A stretch of 64,000 nucleotides of DNA from Deinococcales bacterium (GTDB lineage: Bacteria > Deinococcota > Deinococci > Deinococcales > JAAFIG01): contig JANYHH010000057.1 of assembly GCA_025359505.1 (NCBI GenBank), forward strand, positions 62,001 to 126,000, read 5' to 3'. Position numbers and translations under genes: made by a program. Below are positions 25,195 to 34,664 of this stretch, one piece after another; the first letter of the stretch is position 1; every line of letters begins with the position of its first letter. The notes under the pieces were generated by a model that searched no databases, was not told the DNA's origin, and worked only from the letters and a program-made list of their open reading frames with translations.

Positions 25195-25220
25195 GGGTTA
25201 AGCACACTTAACCCCTACGG
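25195..25220. repeat. GTAGGGGCG-type intergenic palindrome, copy 5
   Basis: GGGTTAAGCACACTTAACCC followed by CTACGG. The inner arms are AT-rich here but the outer CCCTACGG is conserved. The 259-base gap also holds several CTCGAG motifs and no gene. Confidence 0.65.
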
Positions 25221-25321
25221 TTGGGGCGGTGGTGGCGCGGTCTCGAGAAGTCATTCGAGTATGGCTCGAGTGACGGATTTTGAACGGATGCCGAACAGTC
25301 GTACTTCGAGTTGTTCTCTCG

Positions 25322-25537
25322 TCAGTGCTCGAGATCGTAAAATTCCTGTAATGCGCGTAGGCAATTGATCGCGTGGGAGATCTCGGTGTGTAACCGTTCG
25401 CGGTCTCCAACCTTGACCCAATTCGCTTTCGAGCCGATTCGCTCGAGCAGCGCGACTTCTTGCGCGATTTCACCGATTTCTTCGGTCAGGGCGAGCATGA
25501 TTTCTGCTGGATTTTTGAAACGAGTTTGCTCCGACAT
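25322..25537 (-). CDS. MazG-like all-alpha NTP pyrophosphohydrolase
   Basis: 71 residues from the ATG at 25535-25537 (MSEQTRFKNPAEIMLALTEE). The ATG overlaps the stop of the histidine kinase gene as TGATG. ALTEEIGEIAQEVALLERIG carries the E-x-x-E metal-binding helix of the MazG superfamily, and the second helix (LHTEISHAINCLRALQEFYD) provides the partner acidic residues in partly changed form. It is at the short end of the family. Such proteins hydrolyse nucleoside triphosphates in house-cleaning. Confidence 0.65.
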   Translation of the reverse strand: MSEQTRFKNPAEIMLALTEEIGEIAQEVALLERIGSKANWVKVGDRERLHTEISHAINCLRALQEFYDLEH

Positions 25538-28239
25538 CAGCGCACCCATCTCGAGGTCGGGATCGTGAACACGACCGTCAAGCCGCCGCCCGGCGTGTCC
25601 TCCAAGCGCAATTTGCCCTCGTTGAAATCTAATATGCGCTTAACCATTGCCAGTCCCACGCCAGTCCCCTCTATGCTCGGCTCGAGCCGCGAGAACAGTT
25701 CTAAAGATTTGCTGCGTAGATGCTCGGGAATGCCGCGCCCGTTGTCGGCCACGCGAAACTCCAAATCACCGTTACTGACGTTCCACGTGATCTCGAGGCG
25801 CGGCGTTGATTGGTGATCGGGCAGGAATTTGATCGCGTTGCCGATCAAGTTGCTAAACAGTTGGTACAGGCGCTCTGGGCTGTAACTGACGAACGGGAAG
25901 TCGGGGCTGCTGTCCACCGCGATCTGGTTGGTGATGATCGCCACGGCGTGTTCGCTGAGTACGGTCTGGATCACCGCGCCGATGTCCACACTGTCCAGCG
26001 TTTCCTCGACGCGCCCGATGCGGCTGAGTTCCAAGAGTCCCCCGACCAGCCCCGTCATGGTTTGCACGTTGGCTCTGAGGCGGGAAACAAAAAACTCGAG
26101 TTCCGTGCCGTCGCCCATTCTGACGGCTTCCTCAAGGAGCGTACTCATGCCCTCCAATGACACCATCGGGGATTTCAGGTCGTGCGAGACGCTGAAGACG
26201 AAGGCTTCCATCTCGTTGGTTTTCTCTTCCAATGCCCGCGCCCGCTCCTCGAGTTCCTCGCGGTTGCGGGCGCGTTCCATCGCCAGACCGATGGTCACGG
26301 CAGCCCGGGTCATCAGCTCGCGTTCGTTGTCCGTCCAACCGCCGATGGCTGCGTCGCGCCCGACAGAGAAAATTGCGATCACCTGACCAAACGCGTCTTT
26401 GATTGGTTCTAATCCCACGCTGACGCGGCGTTCTTGCAGCCCAGCGGTATCGGGATCGACGTAATCGGTGTGATAGTACGGCTCGGCGGTTTCGATGATG
26501 CGTTTGCTGACGCGGGTCGAGTTGATGTTGACGCCGGGATTTTTGAAGTAGCCGCTATAAGCCTCGGGCAACTCGCCCCAGACGCCCATGCTGCGGAGGA
26601 ACAGTCCCAGTTCGCGGCGCTCAATTTTCAGGGTGATGATGTTCGTGGCGTGCAGTGAAGGCGCGAGCAGCTTCATCGAGAACGCGGCTGCGTCCTCGGC
26701 TGTGTGCGCGTTTTGCAGGGCGTTGGAGAGGCTAGCCAGCACCTGAGCGCGACTGCGTGAACCCTCGAGTTCCAGCCTGACCTCGGCCCGCTCCAAGGCG
26801 AGACCGACGGTCGCGGCGGCCCTCGCCAGCAATTCGCGCTCGCTCGAGTCCCACGCGCCGAGCGCCGGATCGCGCCCGACACTGAAGACCGCCAGCACCT
26901 GCCCGCTTGAATCCTTGATCGGCTCTAAGCCCAGCGCGACTTTTGATAAGAGTGGGTCTTTTTGGCGCACGTAGCCAGCGTCGTAATACGGCTGGCGGGT
27001 TTCGAAGACTTGGCGGGTCAGCTTGGTCTGCTCCAATGCCAGCCCCTCGGGGTGCAGGTGATTCTCGTACAGCGCGGGTACGTTCCCCCACGTGCCCATC
27101 GCATTGACGCGGATGCTGTTGTTGACACGTTTCAGGCGCAGCGTCAAAATGTTCAATGCCCTGACATTGGGGCCGAGCAGCGCCATCGCGGTTTGGCAGA
27201 CCTCTTCGGGGGTAGCGGCGCTTTGCAGCGCGTCGGACAGCCCGGCCAGAAACTCGGCCCGCGCTCTGGACTGCACCAACTCCTCGAGCGCCCGCATGCG
27301 CTCCAAGGCCGCACCGAGGGTTTTGCTGGCCAGATGCAGCAAGCGCTGCTCGGAATCGCTCCACGCGCCCGAGCGCGATTGCCTGAGCGCCAGCAGCGAC
27401 AGTCCGGGGCGGGCGGGCATCGCGCACCACGCGCTGATGCCCAGTGGGTTGGCCTCGAGCGCTTGGGTGCAGGTCACGCGATCAGACTCCAAGGCTTTAC
27501 CGAGGTCAGAATTGCTCAGCCAGTGACCGCTTCTCAACAGCACCTCGAGCGGCTCAAAACCGTCGAACTCCAAGACGTTCAAGTTCGCGGTTTCTAGCCA
27601 CAGCAAACTGACGCCGGTCAGGTGTGGGCGCAGCACCTCTAGAGCAGCGACCCGCAACTCGCGCTCAGCGTGCACGCCGTCCAGCAGACGCGACAGGTTA
27701 CTGAGCGCCACCCCCTCGCCGCTCGAGGTGTCGACGGTGGAGAGGCTGCGCTCCAAGTTGACGGCGATCACGCGACTGGCAGCGATCAGGGTTTTTTGCA
27801 GTGCGGGTGGCCAGTCGTTGTGTTCACGTCCCCGGGCGAAGCACAACGCGCCGCGCAGAGCGCCGTTGGAGCTTGGCAGCGGCAGCACGGCCAGCGCCGC
27901 GAAGTTCAGTCCGCCAAAACTGGTTTCAGTCGCGAAGACCGCCACGCCCGCCTCGAGCGAGCGCCAGAGGGCGTTGTCCGTGCGCTGCACGGGTTGCAAG
28001 GCTTTCCCAACGTCTGCAAATTCACCCTTGCCTGTGCCCGCGATGGGTTGCAGACTGTCGCCCTCGAGCGCGTACAGCAGGGCGCAATCCAAATCGAACA
28101 GCGGTTCCAAACCCGCGAAGGTCTCGTCGGTCAGCAGCGTCAGCGGCGGATTGGCCACCAAGAGCGCCGTGAAGCGCTCCAACGTCGATGCGGGCAGCCG
28201 CACCTCGAGCGCATCATCGTGAACCAGCACCTGAGCCAT
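25537..28239 (-). CDS. Sensor histidine kinase with three GAF domains
   Basis: 900 residues and no membrane segment. A first divergent GAF-like region (about residues 20-330) is followed by two closely related GAF domains (about 335-495 and 510-670). Both contain VGLEPIKD.(S/A)(S/F)GQV and FSVGRD followed by ERELM/L.RAA.T.GLA.ERA, so one arose by duplication. The transmitter has the H-box VSHDLKSPMVSLEG, the N-box LIGNAIKFLP, and VADNGRGIPEHL and GTGVGLAMVKRIL. No phytochrome-type cysteine was found. No response regulator is adjacent; only the MazG-like gene follows. Confidence 0.9.
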   Translation of the reverse strand: MAQVLVHDDALEVRLPASTLERFTALLVANPPLTLLTDETFAGLEPLFDLDCALLYALEGDSLQPIAGTGKGEFADVGKALQPVQRTDNALWRSLEAGVAVFATETSFGGLNFAALAVLPLPSSNGALRGALCFARGREHNDWPPALQKTLIAASRVIAVNLERSLSTVDTSSGEGVALSNLSRLLDGVHAERELRVAALEVLRPHLTGVSLLWLETANLNVLEFDGFEPLEVLLRSGHWLSNSDLGKALESDRVTCTQALEANPLGISAWCAMPARPGLSLLALRQSRSGAWSDSEQRLLHLASKTLGAALERMRALEELVQSRARAEFLAGLSDALQSAATPEEVCQTAMALLGPNVRALNILTLRLKRVNNSIRVNAMGTWGNVPALYENHLHPEGLALEQTKLTRQVFETRQPYYDAGYVRQKDPLLSKVALGLEPIKDSSGQVLAVFSVGRDPALGAWDSSERELLARAAATVGLALERAEVRLELEGSRSRAQVLASLSNALQNAHTAEDAAAFSMKLLAPSLHATNIITLKIERRELGLFLRSMGVWGELPEAYSGYFKNPGVNINSTRVSKRIIETAEPYYHTDYVDPDTAGLQERRVSVGLEPIKDAFGQVIAIFSVGRDAAIGGWTDNERELMTRAAVTIGLAMERARNREELEERARALEEKTNEMEAFVFSVSHDLKSPMVSLEGMSTLLEEAVRMGDGTELEFFVSRLRANVQTMTGLVGGLLELSRIGRVEETLDSVDIGAVIQTVLSEHAVAIITNQIAVDSSPDFPFVSYSPERLYQLFSNLIGNAIKFLPDHQSTPRLEITWNVSNGDLEFRVADNGRGIPEHLRSKSLELFSRLEPSIEGTGVGLAMVKRILDFNEGKLRLEDTPGGGLTVVFTIPTSRWVR

Positions 28240-28337
28240 TGAGCGTAAAGGCTATCACCAAGCGCCTTACTTTACTCTTTTGCTACTTAAAACATCCGTC
28301 TCACACGCGGTCACTGCGTTTCAATGGCTCGAGGTGA

Positions 28338-28343
28338 TAGGCT
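28338..28343 (+). promoter_or_regulatory. Leaderless-type -10 box of the PIG-L gene
   Basis: TAGGCT, seven bases, then the GTG at 28351, with no ribosome-binding site. Confidence 0.5.
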
Positions 28344-28350
28344 TTAAGTT

Positions 28351-29085
28351 GTGAGCGTTGATTTGCTACTGATCGTGGCCCACCCCGACGACGAAGTGTA
28401 CGGGACGGGCGGAACCCTCGCTGAGTACGCGCAGACCGGGCGCAGGACAGGGCTGATTACGTTAACTCGCGGCTCGAGCGGGCGCAGTTTGGGTCTGTGC
28501 GCCGCTGAGGATTTGGCGGACTTTCGCGCCGCTGAGTTGCAAAAGAGCGTGGACACGCTCGGGATCAGCGATTTCACGCAGTACGACTATCCAGACGCCA
28601 GCCCGGTAGACCGGATCGCGTCGTTTTCAACCAGCACCCCAGCCGAGTTCGTCGGTGGTCTGCAAGCCGTCCCGCGTGAGGAAGCCGTTTCCCGCGTGCA
28701 GCGCGACTTGGAGCGCATGCAGCCGCAGGTCGTGATCGGTTTTGCACCCGACGGTGGCAACCGCCACCCGGATCACATCGCCAGCCATGAAATCATGATG
28801 GCGGCTCTGGAGCGCGGCCGGCATTTGGCGCGTGGCACGCGGGTGTACTACTTCGCCAACCCGACGATTCTCAACCCGGCGTGGGCGGACACGTGGCAAC
28901 CGCCGACGCACCAGCGCGATGTCACCAAGTACCTGTCCACCAAATTGCGGGCGATTGCCGCTCACCGCACGCAGGCGCTCAGCACCATCGGTTTTCTGGA
29001 CAGATTAGCCGAGCGCGTGCCAGTTGAAATGTTCCGGCGCGGACATCCAGTTTGGGACGGCGCTGAAACGGTTGATGAGCTGTGA
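28351..29085 (+). CDS. PIG-L family deacetylase, BshB-like
   Basis: 244 residues. It shows [20 protein letters not shown] (the AHPDDE zinc and catalytic motif) near the N-terminus, then [13 protein letters not shown] and [18 protein letters not shown] (the HPDH zinc motif). Such enzymes deacetylate N-acetylglucosamine conjugates, and BshB does so in bacillithiol synthesis. A bacillithiol-transferase-like protein is encoded at 2936. bshA and bshC are not in the window, so other N-acetyl-sugar substrates remain possible. The GTG start follows a TAGGCT box. It overlaps pdxY by four bases. Confidence 0.8.
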   Translation: MSVDLLLIVAHPDDEVYGTGGTLAEYAQTGRRTGLITLTRGSSGRSLGLCAAEDLADFRAAELQKSVDTLGISDFTQYDYPDASPVDRIASFSTSTPAEFVGGLQAVPREEAVSRVQRDLERMQPQVVIGFAPDGGNRHPDHIASHEIMMAALERGRHLARGTRVYYFANPTILNPAWADTWQPPTHQRDVTKYLSTKLRAIAAHRTQALSTIGFLDRLAERVPVEMFRRGHPVWDGAETVDEL

Positions 29086-29960
29086 ACCTACCACCGCAGA
29101 TCCTTTCGATTCAGTCGTGGGTGGCCTTCGGTCACGTCGGTAACGCGGCCGCCGTGTTCCCGTTGCAGCGCATGGGCTTCGAAGTCGCCGCGATTCACAC
29201 CGTGCAATTCAGCAATCACACGGGTTACGGCGCGTGGACGGGGCAGGTTTTCGACCCCAGCAGCATCGGTGATCTGCTCACTGGCATCGCGGCTCGAGGG
29301 GCTTTATCTGGCTTCGTGGCCGTATTGAGCGGTTACATGGGCAGCGCTGGCACGATTGATGCCGTGTTGGGTGCGGTCGCTCGAGTTCGCATGTTGAATC
29401 CGCACGCGCTGTACTGCTGCGATCCGGTGATGGGCGATGTCGGGCGCGGCGTGTTCGTGCGCCCAGAAATCCCCGAGGCGATGCGCTTGGCAGTCGCGCA
29501 AGCCGACATCCTGACCCCAAACCAATTTGAGTTGGAATTGCTGACGGGACAGTCCGCCGCGACCCTCGAGACTGCGCTGGGGGCAGTGAAAACATTGCGC
29601 GGGCAAATGCGGGCTGGCGGCCCGTGCATCGTTTTATTAACCAGCCTGATGCGCGAGGACGCGCCCAGCAATACCATCGAAACGCTGTGCGCCACCGATG
29701 ACGGTGCGTACCTCATCAGCACGCCGCTGATCGATTTGGAGCCGCCGCGCAACGGCACGGGCGACGCGATTGCTGCATTGTTTCTGGGGCATTACTTGAA
29801 ATCTGGTAGCGCCCAAGCCGCGCTCGAGCTGGCGGTCAGTGCGCTGTACAAGCTGCTCGAGGTCACGCAGGTCGCGGGCACGCGGGAGATTCAGTTAGTC
29901 GCCGTGCAGGACGAGTTCGTGCAACCGACGCATACTTTCGTCGCCCGTCAAGTCGCCTGA
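29082..29960 (+). CDS. pdxY: Pyridoxal kinase
   Basis: 292 residues. [20 protein letters not shown] (the S.V..G.VGN.A binding loop), [42 protein letters not shown] and [19 protein letters not shown] (anion hole and catalytic GTGD) are all characteristic of PdxY/PdxK ribokinase-fold enzymes. It phosphorylates pyridoxal for PLP salvage. Translationally coupled to the deacetylase upstream and the acetyltransferase downstream. Confidence 0.93.
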   Translation: MNLPPQILSIQSWVAFGHVGNAAAVFPLQRMGFEVAAIHTVQFSNHTGYGAWTGQVFDPSSIGDLLTGIAARGALSGFVAVLSGYMGSAGTIDAVLGAVARVRMLNPHALYCCDPVMGDVGRGVFVRPEIPEAMRLAVAQADILTPNQFELELLTGQSAATLETALGAVKTLRGQMRAGGPCIVLLTSLMREDAPSNTIETLCATDDGAYLISTPLIDLEPPRNGTGDAIAALFLGHYLKSGSAQAALELAVSALYKLLEVTQVAGTREIQLVAVQDEFVQPTHTFVARQVA

Positions 29961-30580
29961 TGGACTTCGCCATTCGTCCGTATCAACCTAGTGACTTGCC
30001 GAGCCTGTACCGCATCTGTTTGGAGACGGTGTTCGGTGGCGCTCCGGTCATCGCGCAGTACAGTGATCCAGACCTGCTCGGGCATTTTTACGCTGCACCA
30101 TACGCGGTGCTCGAGCCAGACTTGTGCTTCGTGCTGACGAGTGACGGTGCACCGTGCGGCTACGTGCTGGGGACTCGAGATACCGCTGGTTTCAGAGCCG
30201 CCTGCGAACTCGAGTGGTTCGGCGTGCTGAGAACCCGCTACCCGCTGCCGCTCGAGACGGACAAGAGCCGTGACGCGGCGATGATTCGCTTGATCCACGC
30301 GGGTCAACCCAGTGGCCTCGAGTTTCCCGATCACCCCGCGCATCTGCACATTGACTTGCTGCCGCACGCGCAGGGCGGCGGCTGGGGACGCGCTCTGATG
30401 ACGCGTTTCCTCAAAGAATTGCGGGCGGCGGATGTGCGCGGCGTGCATCTAGGGGTGGGAACGCGCAACGTCGGCGCGGTCAGGTTCTACGAGCGCGTGG
30501 GATTTGTGCTGCTGAAAGAAGACAACGGGGCGCTGTGGTACGGCATGAAGCTCGAGACCAACGAGCGCTCTCAAGCTTGA
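29960..30580 (+). CDS. GNAT family N-acetyltransferase
   Basis: 206 residues. The N-terminal half (IRPYQPSDLPSLYRICLETV) is followed by a segment with acidic and aromatic residues (EPDLCFVLTSDGAPCGYVLG) and then HLHIDLLPHAQGGGWGRALM, which holds the acetyl-CoA loop, and VGTRNVGAVRFYERVGF. The long insertion between the first strands resembles the acetyltransferase-like part of bacterial O-GlcNAcase proteins. The substrate is unknown. Its ATG overlaps the pdxY stop by one base. Confidence 0.8.
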   Translation: MDFAIRPYQPSDLPSLYRICLETVFGGAPVIAQYSDPDLLGHFYAAPYAVLEPDLCFVLTSDGAPCGYVLGTRDTAGFRAACELEWFGVLRTRYPLPLETDKSRDAAMIRLIHAGQPSGLEFPDHPAHLHIDLLPHAQGGGWGRALMTRFLKELRAADVRGVHLGVGTRNVGAVRFYERVGFVLLKEDNGALWYGMKLETNERSQA

Positions 30581-30632
30581 ATCCGCTGTGTCAAAAACCG
30601 CTGTCAAACTCGAGGGGAAAGGTCACTCGAGT

Positions 30633-31163
30633 TTACTTTTTGTAGGTTTGCACGACGACGCCTGAAGCCAACGCTTTAGATTCCACCAATTGCAGCGTAG
30701 CGTTGATCCCGTTTCCAAAGAGGCGCTTGCCCTGACCCAGCACGACCGGGTAAATCGTCAAACGGTACTCATCGATCAAGTTGTGCTGCATCAAATACTG
30801 CACCAGCACGCCACTGCCGTAAATCAGCAGGTGCTGACCGGGTAGGTTTTTGAGTTTTAAAACTTCCTCCGCCACATCGCCTTTGATCAGCGTCGCGTTC
30901 CACTCGAGGTCGTGCAGGGTTCTCGAGGCCACAAATTTGGGCAGGCTGTTCATACGATTTGCAAAACCGGTTTCATCCTTACTTTTAAACCAAGCCTGTG
31001 ACAGCCATTGATACGTCACGCGCCCCAATAGCAAGGCGTCGCTTTCAAAAAGCAGCTTGTGTGCCATCGCCATGCCCTCATCGGTCAAATAGGGAGTCTT
31101 CCACTCTGCGACCTCCATCACACCGTCTAAGGTCATGTGCTCTGATGCGATTACTTTTCTCAT
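30633..31163 (-). CDS. Dihydrofolate reductase-fold protein (RibD C-terminal domain type)
   Basis: 176 residues. VIASEHMTLDGVMEVAEW at the N-terminus, ALLLGRVTYQWLSQAW, LPKFVASRTLHDLEWNATLI and HLLIYGSGVLVQYLMQHNLI fit the RibD_C/YwjB group of NADPH-dependent reductase-like proteins. They have the DHFR fold but are not the housekeeping FolA. The physiological substrate is unknown. GGAGATCA precedes the ATG. Confidence 0.85.
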   Translation of the reverse strand: MRKVIASEHMTLDGVMEVAEWKTPYLTDEGMAMAHKLLFESDALLLGRVTYQWLSQAWFKSKDETGFANRMNSLPKFVASRTLHDLEWNATLIKGDVAEEVLKLKNLPGQHLLIYGSGVLVQYLMQHNLIDEYRLTIYPVVLGQGKRLFGNGINATLQLVESKALASGVVVQTYKK

Positions 31164-31269
31164 GGTTGATCTCCTCGAGTTGAATCTGGGACGCTACGCC
31201 ATCAATTCCGGTGTACATCGCCATCCTCGATCACTGGCATTACACTACACTCGAGCCTCGCTGGATCGC

Positions 31270-33675
31270 TCACGTTTTGCGGTTGCCCTGCCGGATGACC
31301 TCGAGCACGTCTCTGACGCCGAGCAACGCGGCGCGGATACCGTCGAATTCGCTTTGATGCCGCACCTCGAAACGCAGGTGAATGTGCGCCTCGCCGCCCG
31401 TGTTGACATTGGCTTCGATCTTGAGGGCGCTCTTGCCAAGCTTATCCAGCACGTCCAGCACGTCTTTGAGTAACCCGGCGCGGTCGTCGCATACGACGTC
31501 GACGTCTACCATGCTCGAGGTCATGGATGTGGCGTCCCAGCCGACGGCGACGAGTCTGCCCGGCTCGTCGATGCGGTAACGATGGAGGTTCGGGCAATCG
31601 TCGCGGTGAATCGTCACACCGCGCCCCCGCGTGACGAAACCCGCGATCACATCACCGCGAATCGGTTTGCAGCACTGCGCGAATTTGACGGGTGCGGTCA
31701 AGCCGCCCTCGATGAACACGCCGCTGGGCGCTGGTTTGGGCGGTGGCGCAAGGCCACGCGGGGGCAGGGCTTGCACCGGCTCGAGTTCCGGCGCAAGCAG
31801 CTTGGCGATCGCCTGAGCGGTGTAGCGCCCCGCGTGAATCGCCATGTACAGATCGTCTGGGTTGCGGCTGCCGAGGAGTTTCAGGGTCAGATCCTCGAGA
31901 TTCTTGGTACGCATCAGTTTGCGGGCGGGTAAGCCGCGCTTCTTCAAGTACCTGTCCAGCGTCTCGTAGCCGTGCGTCAGCGCGTCGGCTCGCTCGGCGG
32001 CCCTGAAGAAACTGCGGATTTTGGATTTGGCGCTGCGCGTCGCCGCGAAGCCCATCCAGTCTTTAGAGGGGCCCGGCGAGCCGCGGTTGACGACGATCTC
32101 CACGCGGTCGCCATTGTCAAGTTTCGTGGACAGCGGCACGATGTTGCCGTTGACGCGGCTGCCGATCGCGTGATGCCCGATGTTGGTGTGAATGTGATAC
32201 GCCATGTCGATCGGCGTCGACCCGAGCGGTAGGGACAGTGTATCGCCCTTGGGGGTGAAGACGAACACGCGCTGCCCAAGCAAGTCCTGCTGCACCGCAT
32301 CGACGAAATCCCCGGCGTCTTTGATTTCGCTGCTGAGCTGCTCCAAATTATCCAGCCAGTGCATCCCCTGACGCAGCTCCTCGAGACCCGCGCTGCGCGA
32401 CTCAAAGCCAGTGCCGTCCTCGACGCCTTGCTTGTAGAGCCAGTGCGCGGCCACGCCGAACTCGGCGACTGAATGCATCCGCGACGTGCGAATCTGCACC
32501 TCGATCGGTTGCCCCTCCAGAGAGATCACGGTGCTGTGCAAGCTTTGATAACCGTTGGGTTTCGGGACGGCGATGTAATCCTTGAAGCGCCCCGGAATCG
32601 GCGTCCAGATGCTGTGAACCACGCCGAGCGTGTGATAGCAGACGCGCTTCTCGCGTTGCAACTCGGCGTCGGCCCGTGCCTTCTTGTGCTTCTCGATTTG
32701 CAAACTCGCAGAATCGGCTTCCAGCGGCGCGAACCCCAACTCCAGTTCCGTGACGGCTCGAGGCTCTAACACGACCCTGATCGCCAGCAGATCAAAAATC
32801 TGCTCCAAATGCTTGTCCTCGCGCTCCATCTTGGTGTAGATGCTGTACAAGTGTTTAGAGCGCCCGGTGATCTCGAAACGGATCAGCCAACGTCCCAACT
32901 CGCGGTCGTTGTCCAGCGTTTCGTTCAAGCTGGCGATGGCGCGTTGCACGAAATCGTCGCGCTCATTTTGTTTGAGCCTGATCTGCGCGGCCAGATCGTT
33001 AAACGCAGCGGCGTTCAAATACTTGAAGCTCAGATCCTCGAGTTCCCATTTTAAGCTACCGATACCCAAACGGTGGGCCAGCGGCGCGTAGATTTCCAGT
33101 GTCTCCGTGGCGATGCGCTGCTGCTTTTCAACCTTCATGTGCTCGAGCGTCCGCATGTTGTGCAAGCGATCCGCCAGTTTGACGATGATGATTCGCACAT
33201 CCCTTGTCATGGCGATCAAGAGTTGCCGCAGGTTCTCGGCTTGCTCGTCCTCTAAGTGATCCTTGGCGCGTTTAGAGAGCTTACTGACCTTGGTTTCGCC
33301 CTCGACGATCCGACGCACGACCGCGCCGAACTCAGCTTCAATGTCGGCAAAGGTGATGCTGGTGTCCTCGACGGTATCGTGCAGCAGTCCAGAGGAAATC
33401 GCCGCTTCGTCCATCTGCAAGCCAGCCAGAATCACCGCGACGGCGACGGGATGCACGATGTACGGCTCGCCGCTCTTGCGAAGCTGCTTTTGATGCGCGT
33501 GCGCTGCGAAGCGGTACGCCCGCGTCACCCGCTCCCGCGCAGCCGCTGACAGGTATGACATCGCCTCGAGCAATGCGGGAAAGCCGTGCAACCCCAGCAG
33601 TTCAGCTCCGCCGTACTCGAGCCACGCGGCTGGCACTGGGGGACTCGAGGTTGATGCGGCGCTGGGAACGTTCAC
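31270..33675 (-). CDS. relA: Bifunctional (p)ppGpp synthetase/hydrolase (RelA/SpoT)
   Basis: 801 residues. An HD hydrolase domain (HPVAVAVILAGLQMDEAAIS, GLLHDTVEDTSITFADIE, VKLADRLHNMRTLEHM) is followed by the synthetase (RFEITGRSKHLYSIYTKMER, GRFKDYIAVPKPNGYQSLHS), a TGS domain (VFVFTPKGDTLSLPLGSTPI), and after a helical and zinc-finger region (VKFAQCCKPIRGDVIAGFVT) an ACT domain. The intact HD..ED site predicts that it both makes and degrades the alarmone. It starts with GTG; a TAGAAT box lies nine bases upstream. Confidence 0.95.
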   Translation of the reverse strand: MNVPSAASTSSPPVPAAWLEYGGAELLGLHGFPALLEAMSYLSAAARERVTRAYRFAAHAHQKQLRKSGEPYIVHPVAVAVILAGLQMDEAAISSGLLHDTVEDTSITFADIEAEFGAVVRRIVEGETKVSKLSKRAKDHLEDEQAENLRQLLIAMTRDVRIIIVKLADRLHNMRTLEHMKVEKQQRIATETLEIYAPLAHRLGIGSLKWELEDLSFKYLNAAAFNDLAAQIRLKQNERDDFVQRAIASLNETLDNDRELGRWLIRFEITGRSKHLYSIYTKMEREDKHLEQIFDLLAIRVVLEPRAVTELELGFAPLEADSASLQIEKHKKARADAELQREKRVCYHTLGVVHSIWTPIPGRFKDYIAVPKPNGYQSLHSTVISLEGQPIEVQIRTSRMHSVAEFGVAAHWLYKQGVEDGTGFESRSAGLEELRQGMHWLDNLEQLSSEIKDAGDFVDAVQQDLLGQRVFVFTPKGDTLSLPLGSTPIDMAYHIHTNIGHHAIGSRVNGNIVPLSTKLDNGDRVEIVVNRGSPGPSKDWMGFAATRSAKSKIRSFFRAAERADALTHGYETLDRYLKKRGLPARKLMRTKNLEDLTLKLLGSRNPDDLYMAIHAGRYTAQAIAKLLAPELEPVQALPPRGLAPPPKPAPSGVFIEGGLTAPVKFAQCCKPIRGDVIAGFVTRGRGVTIHRDDCPNLHRYRIDEPGRLVAVGWDATSMTSSMVDVDVVCDDRAGLLKDVLDVLDKLGKSALKIEANVNTGGEAHIHLRFEVRHQSEFDGIRAALLGVRDVLEVIRQGNRKT

Positions 33676-33684
33676 TCGGGTGTC

Positions 33685-33690
33685 ATTCTA
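33685..33690 (-). promoter_or_regulatory. Probable -10 box of relA
   Basis: On the minus strand TAGAAT, nine bases, then the GTG at 33673-33675. The spacing is at the long end for a leaderless transcript. Confidence 0.4.
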
Positions 33691-33727
33691 ACGTCATGCG
33701 CCTTACGAAAAAGTGGACTCGAGCCGC

Positions 33728-33733
33728 TATTCT
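33728..33733 (+). promoter_or_regulatory. Leaderless-type -10 box of fdhD
   Basis: TATTCT, eight bases, then the ATG at 33742. Confidence 0.45.
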
Positions 33734-33741
33734 CAGGCATC

Positions 33742-34581
33742 ATGCGCGATGTGTCCGTCCGTCCAAGCAGCCAGCAGCGAGTGAAAGTCACGCGGCTCGA
33801 GGGTGGCCGCGCCATTGGAAAAGTTGATGCGCTGGCGACCGAAGAGCCGCTCGAGATTCGTGTCGTATTTCAGCGCCAGCGCGTCTGGCAAACGGTGACG
33901 ATGCGAACACCGGGTCACGATTTTGAACTGGCAGCGGGTTTGTTGCTGGCTGAAGGCGTCATCACCTCGAGCAGCGAAATTGCACGAATCACGTACTGCG
34001 CTGACGCGCAGCAGATGTACAACACCGTCAACGTCGCCCTGAACTCGCACCCTTACTTAGATCAACTTGACGCCTTCCGCGTCGCCTCGAGCGCCTGCGG
34101 TGTCTGCGGCAAAGCCAGTCTGGACGCGCTGGGGGCACGGGGTTTAACGCGCATCGACTCAGATTTGCGGCTCGAGACGGCTATGCTGTACGGCTTGCCA
34201 GAGAAATTGCGCTCGAGTCAAGGTGTGTTTGACCGCACGGGCGGGCTTCACGCGGCCGCCACGTTCACGACGGACGGCAGGCTATTGTGCGTCAGAGAAG
34301 ATGTCGGGCGGCACAACGCGGTCGACAAGCTGATCGGTTGGAGCGCCCTGCAAAACGTCTCGCTCGAGGAGACCGTCGTACTCGTCAGTGGCAGGGTCGC
34401 CTTTGAAATCGCGCAAAAGTGCGTCCTCGCCAAAATCCCCGTGCTGTGCGCGATTGGCGCGCCCTCGAGTTTAGCGGTGCAGATGGCAGTGCGCTACGAC
34501 TTGACGCTGATTGGATTCCTGCGCGGTGAGACTGCCAATGTGTACAGTGCGCCAGAACGCATCGGCAACCCTCGAGTGTGA
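33742..34581 (+). CDS. fdhD: Formate dehydrogenase accessory sulfurtransferase
   Basis: 279 residues. MRTPGHDFELAAGLLLAEGV, SSACGVCGKASLDAL (the CxxC that carries sulfur), FDRTGGLHAAATFT and VREDVGRHNAVDKLIGW are typical FdhD motifs. FdhD passes sulfur from a cysteine desulfurase to the molybdenum cofactor of formate dehydrogenase. A formate-dehydrogenase-like molybdoenzyme is encoded 2 kb away on the other strand and is the likely client. Confidence 0.95.
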   Translation: MRDVSVRPSSQQRVKVTRLEGGRAIGKVDALATEEPLEIRVVFQRQRVWQTVTMRTPGHDFELAAGLLLAEGVITSSSEIARITYCADAQQMYNTVNVALNSHPYLDQLDAFRVASSACGVCGKASLDALGARGLTRIDSDLRLETAMLYGLPEKLRSSQGVFDRTGGLHAAATFTTDGRLLCVREDVGRHNAVDKLIGWSALQNVSLEETVVLVSGRVAFEIAQKCVLAKIPVLCAIGAPSSLAVQMAVRYDLTLIGFLRGETANVYSAPERIGNPRV

Positions 34582-34590
34582 ATGCCTTTT

Positions 34591-34613
34591 CGCCTCTCCC
34601 GCAGGGAGAGGCG
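34591..34613. repeat. CCTCTCCC palindrome behind fdhD
   Basis: CGCCTCTCCC-GCA-GGGAGAGGCG is a perfect ten-base-pair inverted repeat between two convergent genes. It is related to the repeats at 14976. There is no strong T-run, so termination is uncertain. Confidence 0.7.
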
Positions 34614-34664
34614 AACAATCTAATTCGTCTGTGATGCTAAAAGAATGACTCGAGTCGCTATCTT

